Assembly: GCA_031284065.1 (NCBI GenBank)
Contig: JAITAP010000191.1
Coordinates: 1 to 11,476, forward strand
Reading direction: 5' to 3'
Length of the DNA stretch: 11,476 bases
Source of the DNA: Prevotellaceae bacterium
GTDB lineage: Bacteria; Bacteroidota; Bacteroidia; Bacteroidales; UBA932
Part shown: positions 5,079 through 11,476 of the stretch, piece after piece
Layout: each line of letters starts with the position of its first letter
Numbering within the stretch: the first letter of the stretch is position 1
Translations under genes and position numbers: made by a program
The notes under the pieces: generated by a model
What the model saw: the letters and a program-made list of their open reading frames with translations, nothing else
Told to the model about the DNA's origin: nothing
The model's database searches: none

Positions 5079-6080
5079 TCACGGCGCTTTCTTTGTCGCC
5101 GCCAGCTCGTTTACGTAGTCGGCGACTTTTCTGTAGTCAATGTCGTTCATGCAGCGAAAGTGGCCTTTGGGACATTCGTCAAAGCCTATTTTGGAGCAGG
5201 GGCGGCAGCGGAGGTTCTTTACCTCAAAAATTTTTGACTTTTCGCCCGCAAAGTAGGGGTACATGCCAAACTCCGGCACCGTACTCCCCCACACGGAAAC
5301 AATGTTTTTCTTGAACGCCGCCGCAATGTGCATCAACCCCGTGTCGTGCGCAATAACCACTTTAGCTCGCTCTACCAAAACCGCAGACTGATGAATGTTT
5401 AAAGTTCCGCAAACGTTGTGCACGTTGGGGCATATCCGGGCAATTTCCTTGCCCTGCTCAAATTCTTCCTCTCCGCCAACCAGCACTACCGGCGCTGTAA
5501 TCATGCTGCACAGCTTAACCATTTTCAGCACGGGGATTTTTTTTGTCGCGTGCTGCGCTCCCGTGATAAGCGCAACAAAGCCGTCTTTCACGGCTACCTT
5601 TTCAACGCTTGAGGGGAGCGTAACCTCCTTTGGGATGAAAAAATCCAGCCCCTTTGTATCCTTTTTCACGCGCAGCTCGCGCAGCGTTTCGAGGTACCTG
5701 TCCACAATGTGCAGCGGCGGCAAAATGTTGATTTTAAAGTTTACCAGCAGCCATTTGCGCCAGTTTAGCTTGTCGAAGGTAAAAGACTTTTCGCCCAGCA
5801 CATTTTTTACCACAAAGCTGCGGAGGTTGTGGTGCAGGTCAAGTATGTAGTCAAACCTTTCGGCGCGCAGCTCCTTTATCAGCGCCGGCAAGTTGTCCTC
5901 GAGCACGTGCACTTTGTGCACATAGGGGTTGTGCGCAACAAGCGACGCATACTTTTTTTTGGTAACGAAGTGAATATGCGCGTCGGGGCGGCGTTTTTTG
6001 AGCATCCGCAGCACGGGCGAGGTCAGCACAATGTCGCCAATGGAGCTGAACCGTATGACCAGGTACTTGTATTTTGCCAT
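5079..6080 (-). CDS. glycosyltransferase family 9 (heptosyltransferase-like)
   Basis: A 333-residue protein with the GT-B heptosyltransferase layout. The N-terminal domain opens with LVIRFSSIGDIVLTSPVL (residues 7-24), which contains the GD motif of the family; the C-terminal domain has ALITGAQHATKKIP (170-183), VLVGGEEE (199-206), AHDTGLMHIAAA (244-255) and SVWGSTVPEFG (262-272). Family 9 enzymes add heptose or a related sugar to the lipid A core from a nucleotide-activated donor at the inner membrane; which sugar this one uses is not visible. Four cysteines near the end (C292, C295, C303, C310) form a CxxC...C...C cluster that may bind a metal. The gene starts 45 bases after the AAA-ATPase-like gene on the same strand, so they may share a transcript, though no functional link is apparent. 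Confidence 0.92.
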   Translation of the reverse strand: MAKYKYLVIRFSSIGDIVLTSPVLRMLKKRRPDAHIHFVTKKKYASLVAHNPYVHKVHVLEDNLPALIKELRAERFDYILDLHHNLRSFVVKNVLGEKSFTFDKLNWRKWLLVNFKINILPPLHIVDRYLETLRELRVKKDTKGLDFFIPKEVTLPSSVEKVAVKDGFVALITGAQHATKKIPVLKMVKLCSMITAPVVLVGGEEEFEQGKEIARICPNVHNVCGTLNIHQSAVLVERAKVVIAHDTGLMHIAAAFKKNIVSVWGSTVPEFGMYPYFAGEKSKIFEVKNLRCRPCSKIGFDECPKGHFRCMNDIDYRKVADYVNELAATKKAP

Positions 6081-6125
6081 GTTTATCTGAAAATCAAAAA
6101 AAAATCTATGCGTTACGTTTGCGGG

Positions 6126-7844
6126 TCAGCTTTGCTCCTTGACCTCGTACCTGTCTTTTCCGATGAATATGAGCGAAGCAAACTTCACGTCAGCTCGCCC
6201 TGCAAACCGCTCCGACTTGCGGTACTTGTCCAGCTGCGCGGCGGCTTCGGCGCGTTTTTCGGGCAGCTTTGCCTCGTCCTCCACCTTGATGTACTTTACC
6301 TCCCATACCCACTCGTACTTTACGTCGGGCAGGAGGGGGCTTCGCTGCAAAAATATGTCGATGTACCCACCCTCCACCTCCTTTTCGCTGATGGGGATGT
6401 AGAGGTTGCTCTGGAATAGCCCGTTGAGCAGCATTATTTTGATGTACTTTTCGTCAAAGTGCACCAAATCCCTGTTTGAGAGGCGCTGGAGAATGTTCTT
6501 GCTTATGCACTCCACGTAGAGGTGGGGGTTTCCCCTGTAGGCCAGCTCCCTGAGGGCGGCGTTCTGCGCGCTTGTGTCGATGACTACCTCCCTGTTCATG
6601 TCGGCGATAATTTTCACGATGTACTCCCAGTAAAGGGTTTGGATGGAGTAGTTCGGAATTTTGAGGTGGTGCGCGCCCTCCTCAAACTTGTCGATGGTGA
6701 GCAGCCCCATGTAGAGCAGCAGGGAGACAAAGTACTCGTCGCTGTACATTCTGTCGAGGGGGAACTGGCTTATGATTTCCGAAACAATGCCGTTATCCTT
6801 TGTAATCTGCATAACCTTGTTCCGGTTGTTTTCGTTTTCAACTAACCGCTGAAGCCTCCCGTAGTCGGTTTTGAGGTTGTCGTCGATGAGCTTTCTGGGC
6901 GGTTTTTTTGTTTTTAGCAGCTGGTTGAAGAAAAACAGTATCATGGATGGATTGTACACCCGGTGCTCGCCCTCGTCGTGAAAGAGGTATCCGTTGTAGT
7001 ACAGCTCCATATTGACGTTGATGAGCTCCGGATTTACGCCGGTTTCTTTCATCAGCGCGTTCACCTCCTCCTGCGTGAAGCCCATCATTTCGTTGTACTG
7101 TTCTTCGAGCGTAAGGTTTGTAGCAATGTTGAAGCCGCTGGTCAGGTCGTTGAGCATTACGGGCGAAATGCCTGTAATGAATATGCGCTTCATCACGTCG
7201 GAAGTGCCGATTTTGAGCGTTTCGTAGAAGTCTCGCACCAGCCCGTTAGCCTGCACCATAGCCTTGTACACTTCCTTCCCCAAGTTTCCTCCCATGGCGA
7301 TGAGGTCGTTTGCGAAGTGGTCGTACTCGTCAACAATGGCAAAAAGCGGCACGCCTGCCGACCGTGCAGCGGTGTAGGCAATGCGCAGCGCGCCAATTCC
7401 CATGCAATTTGATGTTATTTGCGTCAGCAAATCGTCGGCGTTTGGGAAGAGGTTGCGGTACGTATCAATGAAGTTGCACACCGAGCCTTGCACCGTATCG
7501 GAGAAAGAAGTTGTAAAGTTATCCTTGGTCGTGGTGTTGATACCCGAAAAGTTGAACAGCATTATGGCGTAAGTGTTTTTCTCCGGCGTGGGGTTTTTGC
7601 CGATGTACAAGCTGCCGAACAGCCGCTCGAACTTGTCGGCTTTGTTGACGTCGTAGTAGCTGGAGAGGAGCGAAAAAAACAGGCTCTTCCCAAACTTTCG
7701 CGGACGAATGAAGAACTGGTAGGGGTTATTTTCATCCTCCAGCAGCGCAATAAACCGCGTTTTGTCCACGTAGGCGTAGTTTTTGACGATTAAATCCTCA
7801 AAGTTGGAAATGCCGTAAGGCAGCCGCTTGGGTGATGCTTCCAT
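6126..7844 (-). CDS. AAA-ATPase-like protein with C-terminal PD-(D/E)XK nuclease domain
   Basis: A 572-residue protein of the AAA-ATPase-like family (Pfam PF09820) joined to a PD-(D/E)XK nuclease-like domain (PF08011), a pairing common and often multicopy in Bacteroidota. The N-terminus has the typical LPYGISNFEDLIVKNYAYVDKT; the Walker A is FIRPRKFGKS (45-54), Walker B LFAIVDEYD (167-175), and RIFITGISPVML (220-231) looks like sensor 1. Near the end YID (D496) and EVK (E515, K517) form an apparently intact D...ExK nuclease site. Biological role is unknown; defence or mobile-element roles are speculation. The ATG at 7844 follows a TACCTTTG box by 29 bases. The length and motifs indicate a complete gene. 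It is divergent from the U32 gene. Confidence 0.92.
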   Translation of the reverse strand: MEASPKRLPYGISNFEDLIVKNYAYVDKTRFIALLEDENNPYQFFIRPRKFGKSLFFSLLSSYYDVNKADKFERLFGSLYIGKNPTPEKNTYAIMLFNFSGINTTTKDNFTTSFSDTVQGSVCNFIDTYRNLFPNADDLLTQITSNCMGIGALRIAYTAARSAGVPLFAIVDEYDHFANDLIAMGGNLGKEVYKAMVQANGLVRDFYETLKIGTSDVMKRIFITGISPVMLNDLTSGFNIATNLTLEEQYNEMMGFTQEEVNALMKETGVNPELINVNMELYYNGYLFHDEGEHRVYNPSMILFFFNQLLKTKKPPRKLIDDNLKTDYGRLQRLVENENNRNKVMQITKDNGIVSEIISQFPLDRMYSDEYFVSLLLYMGLLTIDKFEEGAHHLKIPNYSIQTLYWEYIVKIIADMNREVVIDTSAQNAALRELAYRGNPHLYVECISKNILQRLSNRDLVHFDEKYIKIMLLNGLFQSNLYIPISEKEVEGGYIDIFLQRSPLLPDVKYEWVWEVKYIKVEDEAKLPEKRAEAAAQLDKYRKSERFAGRADVKFASLIFIGKDRYEVKEQS

Positions 7845-7873
7845 TGGATTATCGGTTTTTATATGAATAACGG

Positions 7874-7881
7874 CAAAGGTA
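7874..7881 (-). promoter_or_regulatory. -7 box of the AAA-ATPase-like gene
   Basis: TACCTTTG on the minus strand is an exact -7 match 29 bases before the start codon. No clear TTTG lies 19-21 bases further upstream, so the -33 element is weak or absent. The intergenic region is shared with the divergent U32 promoter. Confidence 0.55.
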
Positions 7882-7960
7882 GCAAAATAATCAATAAGTT
7901 GGACTATCTCCCGCTCCGCTGTTTTGCCTTTGCCTGATATTTGGCGTAATGCGCCGCGCG

Positions 7961-7993
7961 TTTGCCAATCTGGTAAAATTAATCGTAACTTTG
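7961..7993 (+). promoter_or_regulatory. promoter of the U32-family gene
   Basis: TTTG at 7961-7964, a 21-base spacer and TAACTTTG at 7986-7993 match the Bacteroidota consensus at both boxes. The TTG start codon follows 50 bases later. Confidence 0.75.
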
Positions 7994-8043
7994 CGGACGT
8001 TTTGTTTAGGAAAAAATCATAGCGCTCACTTATTCATACTCCG

Positions 8044-9855
8044 TTGAAACCCGAACTGCTTGCTCCTGCCGGAAATCTTGATGCGGCAATTGCCGCCGTA
8101 AACCACGGCGCGGATGCTGTGTACATGGGCGCTGAAAAATTCGGCGCGCGCGAGGCGGCGGGCAATTCGCTTTGCGACGTGGCAAAGGCTCTTGCCTACG
8201 CCCACCGCTTTGGGGCGAAGCTCTACCTGACGCTCAACACTATCCTGTACGAGCGCGAGCTCGACGAGGCGCGGCGGCTGGCGGTGGAGGCCTTTGAAAT
8301 GGGCTGCGATGCGCTTATTGTGCAGGACATGGCTTTTCTCGAAATGGACTTGCCGCCCATTGCCCTGCACGCCTCCACGCAGGCGCACAACGCTTCTCCC
8401 GAAAAGGTAAAGTTTTTGCAGGATGTTGGCTTTTCGCGCGTGGTGCTCGCGCGTGAGCTTTCGCTTTTGCAGGTAGCCGGTGTTCGCGCAGCGGCGCGGA
8501 CGGTTGAGCTTGAAGCGTTTGTACACGGCGCGCTCTGCGTGTCCTACAGCGGGCAGTGCTACTTGAGCCACTACCTTGCGGGGAGGAGCGCCAACCGCGG
8601 CGTTTGCGCGCAGCCGTGCCGCTCGGCTTACGACCTGATAGACGGCAGCGGCAGGACGGTTGTAAAGGGTAAGCATTTGCTTTCGCTCCGCGACCTCAAC
8701 CTCACAGCGCATTTGCGCAGCTTGGCGCAGGCGGGAGTGTGCTCGTTCAAAATCGAGGGGCGGCTCAAAGACGTTGGCTACGTAAAGAACGTGGTGGCGC
8801 ACTACCGAAAGGCTATCGACGAAATATTTTTTGGGCAAAAAAAGCCTTCGTCAGGGCAAGCTTACTTCAACTTTAACCCGCAGCCCGGCAAAACGTTTTC
8901 GCGCGGCTTCACCACCTACTTTGCCGACGGAACCCCCCAAAGCATTGCCTCCGTCAGCACGCCGAAATCGGTGGGCGAAAAGGTTGGGGTTATACAGCAA
9001 GTTGGCAGCAGCTATGTTGAGGTTAAGCTTAGCGTTGAGGTATGCGCCGGAGATGGGGTTTGCTTTTTTGGCAAAGGCGGGACGCTGCACGGCGCTAACG
9101 TAAACCGCGTGGAGGGCTCCCGGCTTTTTTTGCAGGATATGTCGGGAGCGGCGGCGGGCGCAGCCGTTTTCCGAAGCTTCGACATTGCCTTTCAGCGGCA
9201 GCTTGCGGGCAGCTCGGCGCAGCGCTTGGTAGATGCAAAAATGCTCTTTGAGGCTACTCCGGCGAGCGTTCGCATTACCGCTACCGACGAAGATGGCATT
9301 TCAGCTTCGCTGCGTATTGATAAAAACAATGTTATGGCGAATAATGAAGCTAAAGCTTTGGATACGGTAAGAGAGCAGCTTAAAAAATCGGGAAGCTCCA
9401 TGTTCCGCATAGCCTGCGTTGACGTACATACCGACAGGCCATATTTTTATGCTATATCGGAACTCAACGGCTGGAGGCGTACCGTTTTGGCGCAGCTGGC
9501 GCAGAAACGGCAAGCGCAGTACATTGTACCGCATAAAGAGATTGAAAAAAATACCGTTCCCTATCCGGATTTAGCGCTAAGCTTTAAGGGAAATGTGCTA
9601 AATTCGCGTGCAAAAAGGTTTTATGAGCGCCACGGCGTAGCAGATATTAGCCCGGCATTTGAGCAGGAGCCGCCTCAAGGCGCGGCTGCCCTTATGACCA
9701 CCCGCTACTGCCTCTTGCGCGAGTTGGGATTTTGCAGGAAGAAAGAGGAGGGCAGGACGCTACAGGAGCCTTTATTTTTAGAAAATAACGGATATAAATT
9801 AAGGCTTAAGTTCGACTGCAAGAGCTGCGAAATGACGGTGGAGAAAAATCAGTAG
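8044..9855 (+). CDS. U32-family protein, likely 23S rRNA hydroxylase RlhA type
   Basis: A 603-residue protein with the U32 fold: LLAPAGNLDAAIAAVNHGADAVYMG (residues 5-29), then the signature EAFVHGALCVSYSGQC (157-172). Cysteines C165, C172, C188 and C192 fit the four-Cys cluster that binds iron-sulfur in this family. The long second half matches the U32 plus DUF3656 arrangement of E. coli RlhA (YdcP), which makes 5-hydroxycytidine at position 2501 of 23S rRNA; that function is inferred from architecture, and older annotation as a collagenase-like protease is probably misleading. Two more cysteines (CKSC) lie near the C-terminus. The start is a TTG at 8044: an in-frame stop at 8020-8022 and no ATG between leave it as the only normal start giving MKPELLAPAG. 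Good promoter upstream; no partner genes in the same direction close by. Confidence 0.9.
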   Translation: MKPELLAPAGNLDAAIAAVNHGADAVYMGAEKFGAREAAGNSLCDVAKALAYAHRFGAKLYLTLNTILYERELDEARRLAVEAFEMGCDALIVQDMAFLEMDLPPIALHASTQAHNASPEKVKFLQDVGFSRVVLARELSLLQVAGVRAAARTVELEAFVHGALCVSYSGQCYLSHYLAGRSANRGVCAQPCRSAYDLIDGSGRTVVKGKHLLSLRDLNLTAHLRSLAQAGVCSFKIEGRLKDVGYVKNVVAHYRKAIDEIFFGQKKPSSGQAYFNFNPQPGKTFSRGFTTYFADGTPQSIASVSTPKSVGEKVGVIQQVGSSYVEVKLSVEVCAGDGVCFFGKGGTLHGANVNRVEGSRLFLQDMSGAAAGAAVFRSFDIAFQRQLAGSSAQRLVDAKMLFEATPASVRITATDEDGISASLRIDKNNVMANNEAKALDTVREQLKKSGSSMFRIACVDVHTDRPYFYAISELNGWRRTVLAQLAQKRQAQYIVPHKEIEKNTVPYPDLALSFKGNVLNSRAKRFYERHGVADISPAFEQEPPQGAAALMTTRYCLLRELGFCRKKEEGRTLQEPLFLENNGYKLRLKFDCKSCEMTVEKNQ

Positions 9856-9933
9856 CGATTTAGCCGAATGTCCCCGCTTTTTCGTAGCCGAATATATTGC
9901 CTGTAACCCGTTCGCACTACGTTTTGAGGGGGA

Positions 9934-10028
9934 TTTTTAGAGTAAGGGGGTTCTTATTCTAATTTCGAGGTATGTTTTTAGAATAAGGAATTTCTTATTC
10001 TAATTTCGGGGGGTGTTTTTAGAATAAG
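9934..10028. repeat. 41-bp tandem array of dyad sites upstream of fic
   Basis: TTTTTAGARTAAG begins at 9934, 9975 and 10016, a spacing of exactly 41 bases. The middle unit holds a perfect dyad, TTAGAATAAG (9978-9987), 6 bases, CTTATTCTAA (9994-10003). The first unit has the same dyad with one mismatch (9937-9946 and 9953-9962). The third keeps only the left half (10019-10028) and overlaps the fic promoter. Repeated phased dyads next to a promoter are typical of an operator. The likely binder is unknown; the winged helix of the Fic protein is a natural candidate for autoregulation. Confidence 0.85.
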
Positions 10029-10046
10029 AAAAAAGCATTACCTTTG
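10016..10046 (+). promoter_or_regulatory. promoter of the fic gene
   Basis: TACCTTTG at 10039-10046 is an exact -7 box. TTTT at 10016-10019, 19 bases upstream, is the best -33 candidate and is part of the third half-site of the 41-bp array. A protein on that half-site would therefore cover the -33 element. The ATG follows 28 bases after the -7 box. Confidence 0.65.
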
Positions 10047-10074
10047 TGGCAAATTTGAGCATAAAAGTGTAGAA

Positions 10075-11217
10075 ATGAAAAATTTTGTGGCAGGAAAATA
10101 CATCAAACAGGGCGCTTATAAGAGCTTTCGGCCAACGGCGCTAACCCGGCAATGGATAATTGACGACATGCCGATCGCAGCTTTGCTGAGCAAGGCAGAC
10201 AGATTTCTCGGACGCTTGGACATGTACTCCGAGTACGTCGATATAGACCTGTTTATCCAGATGCACATAGCCAAAGAAGCTACGCAATCGGCAAAAATTG
10301 AGGGGACGCAAACCAAAATGGAGGAAACATTTTTGAGCCAATCGGAAATTTCCGCCGAAAAGCGGGACGATTGGGAAGAGGTGCGAAACTATACCGCAGC
10401 GATGAATGAGGCCGTTAATATGCTCCAGGCCTTGCCGTTTTCTACCCGCCTAATCAGGCAGGCGCACAAAATCTTGCTGCGCGGCGTGCGCGGGCAGCAC
10501 AAGCAGCCCGGAGAGTTCCGCAAAAGCCAAAACTGGATTGGAGGAGCAACACTCGGCAATGCGGTGTTTGTCCCACCCGTGCATACGGAAGTGCCGGACC
10601 TTATGTCCGATATTGAGTACTTTGCCCATGCGCAGGACGACAATATCCCCGACTTGATTAAAATAGCGCTCATTCACTACCAGTTTGAAACCATTCACCC
10701 CTTTCTGGACGGCAACGGCCGGACGGGGCGCCTGATTATCACGCTGTACCTTGTAAGCAAGGGAATTTTGAAGCGCCCCATTCTTTACCTGTCCGATTTT
10801 TTTGAGCGGCACAGAGCGCTGTACTACGATAATCTCATGCGCGTAAGGACGCACAACGATATTGCGCAGTGGCTGAAATTTTTCCTGACGGGGATAGTAG
10901 AAGTTGCCCAAAATGGGGTTGCTACGCTGGAGAAAATTATGCAGCTGAAGCAATCCATTGAGGTGCAGGCAGACAAGCTGGGCAAGCGCGGCGCAGCGGC
11001 AAGGGTACTGCTGAACTATCTGTACAAGAAGCCGGTTATTTCGGTTGCGGAGGCCGCCGGGCTAATCGGGAAAACGCCCCAAACGGCGTACAACCTGATA
11101 GGCGGTTTGGAAAAAGCCGGCGTGCTGAAGGAGATAACCGGCGCTCAGCGGAACAAGCTGTACCTGTTTGAGCCCTACGTCAGGCTGTTCGACGCCGCTG
11201 CGGGGGCTGATACATAA
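10075..11217 (+). CDS. Fic-family protein (AMP transferase) with C-terminal winged helix
   Basis: A 380-residue Fic protein. The catalytic motif HPFLDGNGRTGR (208-219) is complete, including the His, so AMP transfer (or another phosphate-linked modification) onto a target protein is expected. SAKIEGT (72-78) fits the inhibitory (S/T)xxxE(G/N) motif placed before the Fic core, the class II arrangement in which the helix blocks ATP binding. A Fic_N-like region fills the N-terminus and a winged-helix segment the C-terminus (about 318-375, ARVLLNYLYKKPVISVAEAA and following). Proteins of this layout are common in Bacteroidota; target and role are not known, and stress response or a toxin-like role with built-in antitoxin are options. 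No separate antitoxin gene is seen. An array of dyad sites overlaps its promoter, and a large palindrome lies downstream. Confidence 0.94.
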   Translation: MKNFVAGKYIKQGAYKSFRPTALTRQWIIDDMPIAALLSKADRFLGRLDMYSEYVDIDLFIQMHIAKEATQSAKIEGTQTKMEETFLSQSEISAEKRDDWEEVRNYTAAMNEAVNMLQALPFSTRLIRQAHKILLRGVRGQHKQPGEFRKSQNWIGGATLGNAVFVPPVHTEVPDLMSDIEYFAHAQDDNIPDLIKIALIHYQFETIHPFLDGNGRTGRLIITLYLVSKGILKRPILYLSDFFERHRALYYDNLMRVRTHNDIAQWLKFFLTGIVEVAQNGVATLEKIMQLKQSIEVQADKLGKRGAAARVLLNYLYKKPVISVAEAAGLIGKTPQTAYNLIGGLEKAGVLKEITGAQRNKLYLFEPYVRLFDAAAGADT

Positions 11218-11333
11218 CCGCTGCCATAACGGGTAAAATGAATGTAGCCCCCAAAGACGAGCAACAACCTTTAGCGTAATTACGAATTAGGGTTTGCGCC
11301 GAAAACCTCATTTTCACCTAATTTCAACAAAAA

Positions 11334-11465
11334 AAAACAACCTCAGTAGCAGGAGGCAGCATAGTACAACCCCCAACCTCATTACCTCATTCAGTCGGTG
11401 TATAATGAGGTAATGAGGTTGGGGGAGGTATTTGCAACGCCTTTGCTTGCTACTGAGGTTGTTTT
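11334..11465. repeat. 132-bp nested palindrome (REP- or MITE-like)
   Basis: Outer arms AAAACAACCTCAGTAGCA (11334-11351) and TGCTACTGAGGTTGTTTT (11448-11465) are perfect 18-base complements. Within them 11370-11391 and 11404-11425 are perfect 22-base complements around a 12-base loop; each arm carries CCTCATT (or AATGAGG) twice. The spacers between inner and outer arms differ on the two sides but could pair briefly (GGAGGC with GCCT). There is no room for a protein. From the fic stop to this element (11218-11333) I see no gene, only a further AACCTCATTTT near 11304-11314 that echoes the arms. No T run follows the inner stem, so it is not a simple terminator. Confidence 0.85.
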
Positions 11466-11476
11466 GTTAGGAAAAT

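Noticed and set aside
8026..8838. Minus-strand open frame of 270 codons opposite the U32 gene
   Set aside because: It is antisense to the U32 signature region, and its translation is rich in Arg and Ala without domain features.
9934..10028. CRISPR-like repeat array
   Set aside because: There are only two and a half units with no variable spacers, the period is a simple tandem duplication, and no cas gene is near.
11319..11472. Possible integron attC site around the nested palindrome
   Set aside because: TTTCAAC and GTTAGGA near the ends only partly match the R'' and R' boxes, do not pair with each other, and the perfect arms differ from the imperfect stem of attC sites.

Overview
The window reads as a chromosomal segment of a Bacteroidota (probably Bacteroidales) genome. 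Several genes are preceded by the Bacteroidota promoter pattern (TTTG, 19-21 bp, TAnnTTTG). Most starts lack a Shine-Dalgarno sequence. Families typical of this phylum are present: a DUF3667 zinc-ribbon protein, an AAA-ATPase-like/PD-(D/E)XK protein, and the small membrane protein often mislabelled 6-phosphogluconate dehydrogenase. No rRNA, tRNA, CRISPR array, integrase or transposase gene was seen.

Layout. 1-2512 is a rearranged accessory segment. It begins with a 94-bp exact copy of the 3' end of xth (exonuclease III), then a 37-aa membrane peptide with a strong Shine-Dalgarno, then a DUF3667 gene with an intact promoter but cut off after about 50 codons. The cut falls at the 3' end of a 509-aa single-chain DNA methyltransferase with an Mrr-like nuclease domain and an Ig-like tail (minus strand). 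A 392-bp intergenic stretch with GC-rich palindromic repeats leads to the intact xth gene. The methyltransferase therefore lies between two direct copies of the xth 3' end.

2513-9855 is mostly housekeeping: xth (minus), divergent rsgA (plus), a small membrane protein, a family 9 glycosyltransferase and the AAA/PD-(D/E)XK protein (all minus), then a divergent U32-family protein resembling RlhA (plus). A 15-bp perfect inverted repeat next to a smaller hairpin lies between the glycosyltransferase and the small membrane protein.

9856-11476 holds a Fic-family AMP-transferase with an inhibitory helix and a C-terminal winged helix. It is preceded by a 41-bp-period array of dyad sites that runs into its promoter. 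A large nested palindrome (18-bp outer arms, 22-bp inner arms) lies at the right end.

The best leads for something new are three: (a) the restriction-modification fusion bracketed by copies of the xth 3' end beside a truncated gene, suggesting an exchangeable defence slot; (b) the phased dyad operator of the fic gene; (c) the two unexplained palindromic elements. The housekeeping genes (DNA repair, ribosome biogenesis, rRNA modification, surface glycan) look independent of each other apart from shared or divergent promoter regions.
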